Source: Aquimarina brevivitae (GTDB lineage Bacteria > Bacteroidota > Bacteroidia > Flavobacteriales > Flavobacteriaceae). From it: 64,000 nucleotides of DNA. Each line of letters starts with the position of its first letter. The stretch's first letter is position 1. The translations under genes and the position numbers were made by a program. Positions 42,930 through 52,660 of this stretch are shown one piece after another. Below the pieces are notes generated by a model, which did no database searches, was not told the origin of the DNA, and worked only from the letters and a program-made list of their open reading frames with translations. The stretch lies in the NCBI RefSeq assembly GCF_004216895.1, contig NZ_SGXE01000005.1:119777-183776 (forward strand), in the 5' to 3' direction.

Positions 42930-43721
42930 TTATTTTTTTGTATTTTTTCTTAATCTCATATTAAGAAACTCCGTTAACAAAGAAAACGCAATAGCAAAAT
43001 ACAAATACCCCTTAGGTATAGCTCCAATTTCTTGATCAAAAATAACGGTGTGCGATAAATGTGCTGATTCCGTAATTAACATAAACCCGATTAATATCAA
43101 AAACGATAAAGCTAACAGCTGCATTGAAGGGTGTTCATTAATAAACTTCCTAATCTTATTGGCAAATAGCAACATGATCAAAATCGAAATGACTACCGCT
43201 ATAATCATTAAAATCAACGCGTCATTTGCTGTTTCCCCTATTCCATTTGTCATTCCTACTGCTGTTAAGATTGAATCTACAGAAAAAATAAAATCAATAA
43301 TCAAAATTTGCACAATCGCTTTGGAAAGCGTTGTGATTTTCTTCTTCCTTATTTGTTTTTCATCATGATGAGGCATCTCCACTTTTTCGTGAATTTCTGA
43401 TGTACTCTTGTACAATAAGAACAACCCACCAAAAAACAAGATCACGCTCTGCCAGCTCAATCCCATTTTTAACCACCCGGTGTTGATATGCCAAAAAGGC
43501 TCACTAAGTGCAATTAGGTAAGATACCCCGATTAATAAGCCTATACGCTGCACCATTGCAAGAAGCAACCCCCAATTTGTTGCTTTTTTTTGTTGATGAT
43601 CTGGTAATTTACTGGCTGCAATAGAGATGAACACAATATTATCAATCCCCAATATAATTTCTAAAAAAGTTAAGGTAAGTAGTGCTACCCAAGCGTCAGC
43701 ACTTGCTAAAATATCAAACAT
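42930..43721 (-). CDS. TerC family membrane protein
   Basis: 263 residues from the ATG at 43721 (MFDILASADAWVALLTLTFLE). About seven to eight membrane helices with the TerC hallmarks EIILGIDNIVFISI and DFIFSVDSILTAVGM, each with an acidic residue in the helix. Members are metal (Mn2+) exporters or tellurite-resistance-associated proteins. An upstream TTG at 43772 is in frame but lies within the csbD terminator. A near-consensus -7 box (TATATTTC, minus strand 43743-43750) supports the ATG. Confidence 0.9.
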   Translation of the reverse strand: MFDILASADAWVALLTLTFLEIILGIDNIVFISIAASKLPDHQQKKATNWGLLLAMVQRIGLLIGVSYLIALSEPFWHINTGWLKMGLSWQSVILFFGGLFLLYKSTSEIHEKVEMPHHDEKQIRKKKITTLSKAIVQILIIDFIFSVDSILTAVGMTNGIGETANDALILMIIAVVISILIMLLFANKIRKFINEHPSMQLLALSFLILIGFMLITESAHLSHTVIFDQEIGAIPKGYLYFAIAFSLLTEFLNMRLRKNTKK

Positions 43722-43756
43722 AGCATCAATTAAAAGTTCGTATGGAAATATAAAGG

Positions 43757-43791
43757 TAAAAAATAAACCCAATCAATAGTGATGGGTTTAT
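43757..43791 (-). terminator. Terminator after csbD-like gene
   Basis: On the minus strand ATAAACCCA - 11-nt loop - TGGGTTTAT is followed by a T run. It separates the csbD-like gene from terC. Confidence 0.8.
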
Positions 43792-43816
43792 CGTTTTGTT
43801 TCAAGAAATTTTGGTT

Positions 43817-44002
43817 TTACCAATTGCTGATTTCTTCTTTTATCTCTTCTACTGTTTTTCCAGTTTTTTCCTGGATTTTACCTAACATTTCATCAAATTT
43901 ACCCTCAGCATAGGCAATATCATTATCGGTAACATCTGCATATTTTTGCTTGAAATCACCTTTTATTTGATTCCATTTACCTTTTAATTGGTCAGTATTC
44001 AT
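43817..44002 (-). CDS. CsbD-family small stress protein
   Basis: 61 residues, the full CsbD domain: MNTDQLKGKWNQIKGDFKQK, then a YAEGKFDEMLGKIQEKTGK block ending in EEISNW. Very hydrophilic and probably partly disordered. In other bacteria such proteins are induced by general stress. A single-gene unit with its own terminator. Confidence 0.93.
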   Translation of the reverse strand: MNTDQLKGKWNQIKGDFKQKYADVTDNDIAYAEGKFDEMLGKIQEKTGKTVEEIKEEISNW

Positions 44003-44657
44003 AATAGTATAGTTTTAAAATTCAACAATACCTTAAAATAAAAAACAAAGCCCATTTTTTTTAACTCAATTGAAAGCTATCTTAATCCTTATACCATAAA
44101 AAAAGGATTACAGTCGATCATCCGTAATCCAAGCTTAAATGCGTTTTTTAATTCCAGGGATACAACAAATTATCTAGAATGTATTGTTGACTTGCCTAAA
44201 TTTTGATCGAAAAGGTCATTCTCGGGAATCAGGAAAAAACTTGCTTTATAAATTTAACAAAACAGATTGTTAATTTATACTAATTACAACCAAAACAAAT
44301 CTTAATAAGCCGATAAAAGCACGGTATTCAATCAACATCAATAGATTTTGGTTACCCATAAGCTCTAAAAATTTGTTTTACAGATGTTTAAATAAAAAAT
44401 CACTGTTAAATAGTCGTCATTTATTATATTCTACATCATAAAATTCTATTCGTAATTTGCAATGTTTTTGTGGTGTTTTATTATGTATATTAGTTTAAAA
44501 TTTGAAACTAATATGTACAACAATTTCTAACTGATTTGTATGGTATTGCGCTTTCAAAAAACTAGAAATAAACCCATAATAACGAATAAAATACAGTGAC
44601 ACTACAACACATTAGTAAGCTAAAGAGCTTAAGTCCTACTAAGATAAGCATCTATAC
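44003..44657. other. Long AT-rich intergenic region with two inverted repeats
   Basis: 655 bp without a credible gene. It contains TTAACAA - 6 nt - TTGTTAA at 44254-44273 and a longer inverted repeat at 44487-44514 (separate entry). Being between the divergent csbD-like gene and the serine hydrolase operon, it must hold the promoters of both. I did not find a full TTG / TAnnTTTG pair for the hydrolase gene. Confidence 0.55.
44487..44514. promoter_or_regulatory. Operator-like palindrome upstream of the hydrolase-transporter operon
   Basis: ATATTAGTTT and AAACTAATAT are perfect 10-bp arms around an 8-nt AT-rich spacer. No T run follows, so a terminator is unlikely; a dimeric regulator site about 140 bp before the gene start is the best reading. 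Confidence 0.45.
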
Positions 44658-45554
44658 ATGAAAAAAATAAGAGTACTTCATATGGTAATCCTTTTTATAA
44701 CCGTCCTTTACCAAGGGATAGGACAAGAATTACCTGTAAAAGTAGATAATGGCAATGCACCACTACGAAGTTTATTACATGTAGAGCTACAAAAAAAACT
44801 GGAAAAAGTAATCAGTAACAATCCTGGTTGGAATTCATTGGCCAAAAAAAAGAAAATGGCCGTCGGGCTGGTAGACCTTTCGGATATCAACAACATAAAA
44901 TTTGCTAGGGTTAATGGTAACGAAATGATGTATGCCGCGAGTTTACCCAAGATTGCAGTTTTATTAGCTGCTATAGATGCTATCGACAAAGGAGAATTAA
45001 AAGAAACCCCTGAGGTGAAATCTGATATGTATTTAATGATCAGCAAATCGAACAATCAAGCCACCACAAGGATGATTGATCGGATTGGGTATCGAAGAAT
45101 AGAAAGAGTACTCACTAGTGACAAGTACAACCTGTATGACGAAGAAACAGGAGGAGGTCTGTGGGTAGGCAAGCGGTATGCTGCTGGGGGACCAACACAT
45201 CGAGAACCCTTAAAAAATTTAAGTCACGCGGCTACCGTTACGCAAGTCTGTCGTTTTTATTATTTGCTGTTCCAAGGCAAACTCGTTAATGAAAAACGTT
45301 CAAAACAGATGTTGGATATTATGAAAGATCCCTCACTACATCATAAATTCGTAAGTGTTATGGACCAAATTGCACCTAAGGCAAAAATTTTTAGAAAATC
45401 TGGTACCTGGAAAACGTATCACTCTGATTCTATGCTTGTATGGGGTAATGCCGACAGAAAGTATATTTTAGTCGCACTAGTCGATGATAGTAATGGCGAA
45501 CGTATTATTAGAGACCTGGTTAAACCAATAGAAAAGATCCTAAACATTAATTAA
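44658..45554 (+). CDS. Exported serine hydrolase of the class A beta-lactamase / DD-peptidase fold (1)
   Basis: 298 residues with a signal peptide (MKKIRVLHMVILFITVLYQGIG). The penicilloyl-serine set is complete: SLPK (SxxK), SNN in KSNNQATTR (SxN) and KSG in FRKSGTW. The Glu of the class A omega loop is not obvious. It could be a beta-lactamase, a peptidoglycan-active enzyme or an esterase. The transporter gene starts 46 bp downstream on the same strand, so they are likely co-transcribed. Confidence 0.85.
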   Translation: MKKIRVLHMVILFITVLYQGIGQELPVKVDNGNAPLRSLLHVELQKKLEKVISNNPGWNSLAKKKKMAVGLVDLSDINNIKFARVNGNEMMYAASLPKIAVLLAAIDAIDKGELKETPEVKSDMYLMISKSNNQATTRMIDRIGYRRIERVLTSDKYNLYDEETGGGLWVGKRYAAGGPTHREPLKNLSHAATVTQVCRFYYLLFQGKLVNEKRSKQMLDIMKDPSLHHKFVSVMDQIAPKAKIFRKSGTWKTYHSDSMLVWGNADRKYILVALVDDSNGERIIRDLVKPIEKILNIN

Positions 45555-45599
45555 GTAATTAAGCTAACCTAAAACACACAACCATTCATCCAACACTAT

Positions 45600-48437
45600 A
45601 TGAGGTTGAAAAGCGCACGATTTGTAAGGGACAAGATTCAATTTCTGTTTGATATAAAGGAAGAAGAGTTTAAAAAGACCGTTCTTCTTCAGCTCAGTCT
45701 ATTTTTAGTAATTTCAGCTTTACTAATCATTAAACCTTCTATCAGTTCCCTGTTTTTATCAGAATTAGGATCTGATGCACTGCCTTTAGGCTATGTGCTT
45801 ACGGCTATTGCAGCAATGATTGGCTCATATTTTTATACCCTTTCCCTGAATAAAAATGCCTTAGATAAAATCATAGAAATCACCTTATATGGTTCTATAG
45901 CGTTACTCATTATTTTTGGAATCAGCTTTAAAACAGGTATCGCAAAAGGTGCGTTGCTGTACATTCCGTATGTATGGATCGCTATATTTGGATTATTGGT
46001 CGCATCTCAATTTTGGGTACTTGCCAATTTGGTGTACAATATCAGAGAAGCGAAACGAATTTTTGGGTACATCGGCTCTGGTGCGATTGCCGGTGGTATT
46101 TTTGGCGGGTATGTAACCTCCATCCTTACCCGTTATATCGCCACCGAAGATTTATTATTTGTAGCTGCATTCCTATTACTTCCTACTCTTCCTATTTTAA
46201 AATATATTTGGAAGCACGAAGTGCATAAAAACAATGCCTTTCTTTTATCCAAAAGGACAGAAACAACACACGATAATCCCTTTCAAATTATTAGAAAATC
46301 AAAGCTTTTATCTCAAATAGCTATCGTTACCGGGATAAGCGTTTTAATCGCAAAGCTGGTAGATTTTCAGTATAGCGATTATGCATCAAGAACGATTGAA
46401 GATCCCGAAATGCTGGCTTCTTTCTTTGGATTCTGGTTTTCTACGCTTAGTATTCTTTCCCTTTTAGTTCAATTGTTTTTAACCAAAAGAATCGTGGGAA
46501 AATTCGGGGTAGGTAAATCACTGCTTTGGTTGCCTGTAGGCATATTATTGGGATCTACGGTTTTTTTGTTATTTCCACAACTCTGGGTAATCGTCTTTAT
46601 CAAAGTAGTGGACGGTAGTTTAAAGCAATCGATTAATAAAGCAGCAACTGAGTTATTAGCCATTCCTGTTCCTATAGAGATTAAAAAGAAAACAAAGACT
46701 TTCATTGATGTAGTAGTGGATAGCTTCGCTACAGGTCTTGCCGGACTGTCACTGATTTTTTTGATCAATGGATTGGAACTAAATGAAGTCTATATTAGTA
46801 TAGTGATCGTACTATTATCCTTGGTTTGGATTTATGGTATACTGCAACTAAAAAAAGAATACTTAAACGCCTTTAAGCGGTTATTCATCTCTCACGATGA
46901 TAAACCACAAAAAAACAAAACTGATATCCCAATCACCTCTATTGTTGATTCCGTAAAAAAAGTACTAATACAAGGCTCGGATGCCCAAATTATTTTTATG
47001 CTTAAGAAAATTTTAGAGGTTAAAGACGATCGTTTTTTTGAGGAACTTATTTTTCTACTAGGGCACCTATCTCCACAGATAAGGGCTCTGGCTATTGAAA
47101 ACCTGTACTTCTTAAGCAGTAAAAATAGCTACAACAATGTGGAGACCTTAATCTATGATCCCGATCAAAAGGTAACCACAAATGCATTTAGATACCTCAT
47201 CAAATTTCATCAAGGCGATAAGATCGAATTGTTCAATACCTATCTTAATAGTGAAGATCATACCATAGCTAATGCCTGCCTTTTAGGACTATCCCTAGAA
47301 GTCAGAAACCATCCAAAATTACAGCAGTTTTTTAATATTGAAAAAAAGATTACTACCCTTATTACTTCTTTAGATGAGGAAACCAATGAAATCTTTAAAA
47401 AGCATAAAATCTTAACGCTTTTAGAAGCTGTAGGCAACGCCAATTTAGCTCCATTTTATCATTTTATTGAAAATTACATCCATCACTCTGATTACGAAAT
47501 CCTCAACAAAGCGCTGTTTGCTGCTTCTAAAACTTTAGATCCTAGATTTATCGATACTATTATAGCTAACTTATCGAAGAAGCAAACCAAAAAAATCGCA
47601 CAAGAGGCACTATATAACTATGGTGAAAAAATAATTGATGTACTGGTAGCAAAAGTGGTTCATAAAACTATTCCGCTGGATAGCGCCAGAATAATACCTT
47701 CGGTAATTGAAAAATTTGGGACTAAAAAAGTAGTCAAGTCGTTATTTACATTGATTGATAATACAGAGCACGAAATTAAAATAGAAGCTATGGATGCGCT
47801 TCAACGTTTTAAATGGAAAAATACCACTATTGCTATTAAAGACAAGCTACTGATCTCTAAAATACTTGACGAATGCGAATTGTACCAAAACACATTAGCC
47901 TCAATACATACGCAGATCGTTATTGATTACAAAAAGAAAGCAACGCAGACACAAAGTAAAGAAGAAAATTTAGCGCGTTTAGGATTGATCAGTCTATTAG
48001 AAAATAGGCTGGACAGACAATTGAAACGCATTTTCAAGTATTTGGGAATGAAATATCCACCAGATGAGATTGATTCCATCCTAGAGGCATTGTTAAAGGG
48101 CAAAGAAGAACAGCGGATTCATGCTATTGAATTTTTGGATAATATACTTAACACCCAACTTAAAAAAGAACTGATCCCCATTACTGAGGCCTCTATTGTC
48201 AACGCAAGCTACACGGACAAAGTAAAGCTACTCGATATTAAAACGCTAAGCGAACTTGAGTGTTACAAGCTCTTACTACAACGAAAAGATGTCAAATTAA
48301 AATTGGCAATTTTATACCTCATTGAACACACTAAGGACAAGCAATTTTTACCCCTAATACAACCCCTAACTGAGGATACGAACAGTATTATCCAATCCCG
48401 AAGTCAAGAGGTTTATGAAAAAATATTAAGGGCATAG
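45600..48437 (+). CDS. Npt1/TLC-like nucleotide transporter fused to HEAT repeats
   Basis: 945 residues. The first 430 form about 11-12 membrane helices resembling the Npt1/Npt2 ATP/ADP translocase (TLC) family, with VASQFWVLANLVYNIREAKRIFGYIGSGAIAGGIFGGYV as the clearest region (about 133-171) and KVVDGSLKQSINKAATELL near 340. The remaining 500 residues are soluble alpha-helical repeats of HEAT type, with conserved units such as QIRALAIENLYFLSS and EIKIEAMDALQRFKW. TLC members exchange ATP for ADP in intracellular bacteria and plastids; the role in free-living bacteria is unknown. Substrate here is unproven. Confidence 0.75.
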   Translation: MRLKSARFVRDKIQFLFDIKEEEFKKTVLLQLSLFLVISALLIIKPSISSLFLSELGSDALPLGYVLTAIAAMIGSYFYTLSLNKNALDKIIEITLYGSIALLIIFGISFKTGIAKGALLYIPYVWIAIFGLLVASQFWVLANLVYNIREAKRIFGYIGSGAIAGGIFGGYVTSILTRYIATEDLLFVAAFLLLPTLPILKYIWKHEVHKNNAFLLSKRTETTHDNPFQIIRKSKLLSQIAIVTGISVLIAKLVDFQYSDYASRTIEDPEMLASFFGFWFSTLSILSLLVQLFLTKRIVGKFGVGKSLLWLPVGILLGSTVFLLFPQLWVIVFIKVVDGSLKQSINKAATELLAIPVPIEIKKKTKTFIDVVVDSFATGLAGLSLIFLINGLELNEVYISIVIVLLSLVWIYGILQLKKEYLNAFKRLFISHDDKPQKNKTDIPITSIVDSVKKVLIQGSDAQIIFMLKKILEVKDDRFFEELIFLLGHLSPQIRALAIENLYFLSSKNSYNNVETLIYDPDQKVTTNAFRYLIKFHQGDKIELFNTYLNSEDHTIANACLLGLSLEVRNHPKLQQFFNIEKKITTLITSLDEETNEIFKKHKILTLLEAVGNANLAPFYHFIENYIHHSDYEILNKALFAASKTLDPRFIDTIIANLSKKQTKKIAQEALYNYGEKIIDVLVAKVVHKTIPLDSARIIPSVIEKFGTKKVVKSLFTLIDNTEHEIKIEAMDALQRFKWKNTTIAIKDKLLISKILDECELYQNTLASIHTQIVIDYKKKATQTQSKEENLARLGLISLLENRLDRQLKRIFKYLGMKYPPDEIDSILEALLKGKEEQRIHAIEFLDNILNTQLKKELIPITEASIVNASYTDKVKLLDIKTLSELECYKLLLQRKDVKLKLAILYLIEHTKDKQFLPLIQPLTEDTNSIIQSRSQEVYEKILRA

Positions 48438-48483
48438 AATAATCATAACCCCGTATGTAAAACTCCTGGTTCGTGAGTATTCA

Positions 48484-49743
48484 CTATGGTGTTCGTATAA
48501 TTTTATCGATTCTACTTGCCAGGGCCAAATGCTCACTGGCGGAATTCTTACTCAGTACATTACTCATTAAGCATACCATATAGGTAGTTCCGTCCTTATG
48601 CTCTATAATAGCCACCGAATTCATATAATTATAGACATTACCTTTGTATTTACCACAGGCTGCGTCTTTGGTTTTATCACATTTATATAAACTGCCCGAT
48701 TTAAAATAGACCGCCGCCTCTTTTAATTCTGGTGCCTGTGCATAGCGTATTCTTCGGTCAGTCATATACATCAATCGCTTGATTTCCAAACTAGATTGTT
48801 GGTCTATCACCTTGCCCTGTTCTAACTGAAGCATCCATTTCATTAAGCCTAATGGTGTACCAATACTCCCGCCTTTGTCACCAACATAAGTATTTGCCCC
48901 TCGTGTAAAAAAGCTCCCCAAACGCCACTCATCCTGTGAGATACCTAAAGTTCTAAGCGGTTCATTTACCACAGCAATTGCTAAGTCTGTAATATCTTTT
49001 TTTGGCGTATTTTTAAAATACGCATCTGCTTGTTCCTGGGTTAACTCTGGATACTTATCTTTAAAAGCAGCCATTAACAACGCCTCTCGCCATACTACAC
49101 TGGCTGCGCCATTATTACTTACAGATAGGGTATGATCCGCCCACTCAAACAACGAAAACACATCGGAAGCTACAGCTTGCCTTTTAACCAATGTATTGGA
49201 AACCGTATCAAAAACTGGTATTGTATGCTCATCGGTTAACACCCAATTGCCACCCTTTACCTTTTTATTTTTCAATAGTGCCACGCGTTTTTCCCAGGAT
49301 TTAGGGTAAATCGTTTTCAATTGCTCAAATAAAGCAGTTATTACCGCCAGCTTACCCACGCTACCGGGTTGATAACCTGCGGTTTCATTTTGCTGGGCAT
49401 ACCTTGTATGTTGAGGATTAGTGATATCCAAGATAGTTATAGAATAACTTTTATGTAGTTTAGGTAACAGTGTATTAATCCTTTGTTGTAACTCTTTATC
49501 TACAGTAAGAATTTTGCTAACACTGTCCCTGGCTTCAGCACGTAAATGCAGCCTAATATCATTAATGGACTTGTAGGCTCCCGGAGGTAATCCTGGATCA
49601 GGTAATTTGCCTTCTTTGGCCAATTGTAATCTTTTTAATCGCTTTATTCCGCTATGTGTATAGCCATCAATCGGATAATGATGCTCTGTGGAAAATGAGG
49701 TGAATAGAATCACCATCAGACTATAAATAACCAGTTTCTTCAT
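48484..49743 (-). CDS. Exported serine hydrolase of the beta-lactamase fold (2)
   Basis: 419 residues with a signal peptide (MKKLVIYSLMVILFTSFS). Catalytic motifs are SVGK (SxxK, in YQPGSVGKLAVITAL), SNN (SVSNNGAASVVW) and KSG (YFKSGSLYKC). It has a longer N-terminal extension (about 20-110) than the hydrolase at 44.7 kb. Its ATG lies 1 nt after the stop of the dikinase gene, so the two are translationally coupled and probably act together. Substrate unknown. Confidence 0.85.
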   Translation of the reverse strand: MKKLVIYSLMVILFTSFSTEHHYPIDGYTHSGIKRLKRLQLAKEGKLPDPGLPPGAYKSINDIRLHLRAEARDSVSKILTVDKELQQRINTLLPKLHKSYSITILDITNPQHTRYAQQNETAGYQPGSVGKLAVITALFEQLKTIYPKSWEKRVALLKNKKVKGGNWVLTDEHTIPVFDTVSNTLVKRQAVASDVFSLFEWADHTLSVSNNGAASVVWREALLMAAFKDKYPELTQEQADAYFKNTPKKDITDLAIAVVNEPLRTLGISQDEWRLGSFFTRGANTYVGDKGGSIGTPLGLMKWMLQLEQGKVIDQQSSLEIKRLMYMTDRRIRYAQAPELKEAAVYFKSGSLYKCDKTKDAACGKYKGNVYNYMNSVAIIEHKDGTTYMVCLMSNVLSKNSASEHLALASRIDKIIRTP

Positions 49744-49744
49744 C

Positions 49745-52660
49745 TTATAAATTTTTAGCTAATGGTATTTCTTTGTTTATGTCAATAGTTGGGGTGATCG
49801 ATTCCAAATATTCAGACTTCAACGCTCGTTTATTTTCAACAAAGGGTCTGATTTGAAATAAATACAATTGATCATCCTTAAATCCGAGTTCAATATCATA
49901 GGTCATTTGCTCCTCGGCTTCTTTTTCTTTCATCGTATTAATAATGCTACGCGCAATTTGCCTAATTTGTTCTCTTTTTGCTTCATTTAATATAGGCGCA
50001 TCAAAACTTGCGGTTGCTATACCGGTACCCCCAGTAGCAGGCAAAGTTTTATAATACTGTTCTCTTGCTGGTGCAATCAAAACTGTCTTTCCTTCTGCAC
50101 CCAAGAGATAAGATTCTGCAGCCTGTCCATCCACCGCACCTCCAGCTCCTTTGCTAAAAGCGATAGTTAGTTCTTTAGTGTCACCCGTGCTTAATCCTTT
50201 AGTGATCACTACTCCAGAACAATTTACATCTACAGAGGGAATGACAAGAATAGAAGGATACACGTTTTCTGGGTTTACCAAAAATTGTTGCCTCCATTTA
50301 AAACTTCTTTCAGTATAGGGTGAAGCCCAAACATCTTTAATTCCCTGTTCAATTTTTTGTTGTTCTAATACATTAAATAGCGTTAAGTTAAGCCCTGCCC
50401 CGGTAAAATCTTGAAGATCTTCCATATTGGTATCGCTACGAAGAAATACTGGCACTTCGCCAATAGGTTTCCCTAAAATATTTTGAAAGGACGAAGTAAG
50501 ATCGGCTTTAAACTCAGCTTTTAATGGCATCACTTTAATCGCTTCTCTTAGGATGCTCAATTGCTCCAACAAATAGTTCTCAATTTCTGCTTCGGCACTA
50601 CCACTTTCCTTTTTTTCATTAGCCTTTCGGAACATTGCATTCAAGAAATCCCAATAGCTACCTGTTGTGCCAGGCATGGGCTGTAACATATGCTCTTTAA
50701 ATATCCCAAAAGGAATTACAAATCCTTCTACAACCTTATCAGGAAATAATGACTTCAGCTCTCCTAAATTAGCAGCTTTTGGACCACAGGTTTTACCAGA
50801 AGCACTTTTATTAACATCTCGTAAATTTAATATCGTGTTTTGCTTTAGCTTGAGTTCCTGAATTGGTACGGCTATTCTTTCTTGATTTCTTTCCTTTACC
50901 TCAAAAAGGGCTTTTTCTGTATCATTCATTTCCCCTTCTTTTTTCATAATGACACTACCTTTGTACGAAACTGCATAAAAGACCTTGTCACCTTGGCTGA
51001 GTTTTAAATCCTGTAGATTCTCTTTGGATAAAGTAGCATTAGGGATTCCTAGATTTCGCGCTAATAACTGCACGTGAGACACCAAATTACCTTCAGAAAC
51101 TGTAGCGATACCTGCCACAGGTTTTAAATCAGATGGTGCACTATCAAAAATGTAAATCTTGTCTTTAGCTACTTCAAATTCCTCTTGGTAGTTCTCAACT
51201 ACTTGTAATGTTCCAAATGCATATCCAGGATTCAATCCTCTGATTGTACTTTGATTTTCAAGATTTAACACCTTATTACTTAATTTTGATTCCTGTGTAA
51301 TAAACTTACCCAAGTCCCCAACACTCTTCCCTAATTGAAGTGCTATAGTACCTCTGATCCTGTCATCAATAAATGTTGCAGCGAGTGGTTCAAAAGACAT
51401 ATAGGTGTTTACTACAGATCCATAGGTTGCCTTTACCATGGCCGTGCTCCACTCTACTACACCTCTGGTATTTTGTAGTTTACTATAAAGCTCCCCTAAG
51501 GTTATAGTTTCTTTTTTTGCTACTTGCAATAAAGGTTCAACGGCATCCCACTCCCAACGCTCAATCAGTCCAATTCCTGCAGTTGATTTTGCTAGCACAT
51601 AGTTTTTCTCCAAAAGTTCTTCTAAAGAGTTGGGATTCCATTCTGAAGCTTTTTTAAATAGCATATCTTCTAATTGCAGTGCGATATCCAGTAACACTAA
51701 TCTGGATTTAGAGCTTTTATGTGCTACAATTCCATTTCTGATCGCTAACAAAGATGAAGCTAATTTTGGAGCTATTTTAGGTGCAGCGGATTCATTTTGA
51801 TAGAACCCAATAAATGTAAGGAGCTCCTTTTTAACTAAAGAAGATTCAGGTAACTTATCAACCAAACTCTTTAACTGTTTACTATCCACAGGCTGATGAA
51901 ATTTCTTTAGCGTTGCGATGAGTTCATCAAGCTTCTGTTTGATAGACGGTGATAAGGAAGCTTCCTTTTTGGTTTTAAATTCGATAACACTAGTAATATC
52001 CGTAGGTTCTGGATTGCTATGGATTTTAACACGCAAATCCATAAAAGGTGCATATTGATCAGATATCACCTTAGATTGCGTTCGCATTAACTTAGACAGG
52101 TTATCATCTCCTTTATGCGGAATATCCTTAAGGGATTGAAGAAGTAAAAAATAATTCTTTTGCAAATAGTCGTCTTTGCTCAATACCCATTCATAAAATT
52201 TTACACCCCACTCCTCTTCATCCTCTATTTGTATCGCGCCTCTATAGTACTGCCCTTTTTGATTGATCCAACCCTCATCAATATTCATCAAATACTTACC
52301 CAATTGATATTGTTTAAGTCTTGATTGTTGATTCTTTTGATCCCAAAAATCATTTTTATCCGTATACGCCAGTATCTGGCCTAGAAATATGTGATTCTGT
52401 TCAGCCAATGCCAACACCTTATCTTTATACGTAGCATGTTGAATGCCACCAATGGAATCAGGACAGGGATCTTTTGGCATTCGTATCGTACCATTATCAC
52501 AAAACCATCGAATACTCTGATATGGCCCTCTTATATCTTGCTTAAATTCTTTTACAAGACTAGTAATCTTGTCGGCAGCAATTTTTTTTTGAGAAAACAG
52601 GTCTGCTTGCAGTATTCCTATTACTACACAAATACCAAGCTTACTTTTAAATGATGACAT
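49745..52660 (-). CDS. Exported PEP/pyruvate-dikinase-like enzyme with glucan-water-dikinase domain order
   Basis: 971 residues. A basic N terminus followed by a hydrophobic stretch (LGICVVIGILQADLFSQ) looks like a signal peptide. Residues 30-480 are helical and unassigned. A phosphohistidine swivel domain (about 500-575) has His529 in NLVSHVQLLARN, close to the SHVxVRARN of glucan water dikinases. The ATP-grasp part is C-terminal (about 610-950): CGPKAANLGELK, VIPFGIF, FLRSDTNMEDL and VWASPYTERS. Swivel before ATP-grasp is the GWD/PWD order, opposite to PPDK. Such enzymes move the beta-phosphate of ATP to His and then to an acceptor. Acceptor unknown. Confidence 0.8.
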   Translation of the reverse strand: MSSFKSKLGICVVIGILQADLFSQKKIAADKITSLVKEFKQDIRGPYQSIRWFCDNGTIRMPKDPCPDSIGGIQHATYKDKVLALAEQNHIFLGQILAYTDKNDFWDQKNQQSRLKQYQLGKYLMNIDEGWINQKGQYYRGAIQIEDEEEWGVKFYEWVLSKDDYLQKNYFLLLQSLKDIPHKGDDNLSKLMRTQSKVISDQYAPFMDLRVKIHSNPEPTDITSVIEFKTKKEASLSPSIKQKLDELIATLKKFHQPVDSKQLKSLVDKLPESSLVKKELLTFIGFYQNESAAPKIAPKLASSLLAIRNGIVAHKSSKSRLVLLDIALQLEDMLFKKASEWNPNSLEELLEKNYVLAKSTAGIGLIERWEWDAVEPLLQVAKKETITLGELYSKLQNTRGVVEWSTAMVKATYGSVVNTYMSFEPLAATFIDDRIRGTIALQLGKSVGDLGKFITQESKLSNKVLNLENQSTIRGLNPGYAFGTLQVVENYQEEFEVAKDKIYIFDSAPSDLKPVAGIATVSEGNLVSHVQLLARNLGIPNATLSKENLQDLKLSQGDKVFYAVSYKGSVIMKKEGEMNDTEKALFEVKERNQERIAVPIQELKLKQNTILNLRDVNKSASGKTCGPKAANLGELKSLFPDKVVEGFVIPFGIFKEHMLQPMPGTTGSYWDFLNAMFRKANEKKESGSAEAEIENYLLEQLSILREAIKVMPLKAEFKADLTSSFQNILGKPIGEVPVFLRSDTNMEDLQDFTGAGLNLTLFNVLEQQKIEQGIKDVWASPYTERSFKWRQQFLVNPENVYPSILVIPSVDVNCSGVVITKGLSTGDTKELTIAFSKGAGGAVDGQAAESYLLGAEGKTVLIAPAREQYYKTLPATGGTGIATASFDAPILNEAKREQIRQIARSIINTMKEKEAEEQMTYDIELGFKDDQLYLFQIRPFVENKRALKSEYLESITPTIDINKEIPLAKNL

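Noticed and set aside
43722..43772. Upstream TTG start for terC
   Set aside because: It falls in the terminator hairpin of the preceding gene and before a likely -7 box; the ATG at 43721 gives the normal family start.
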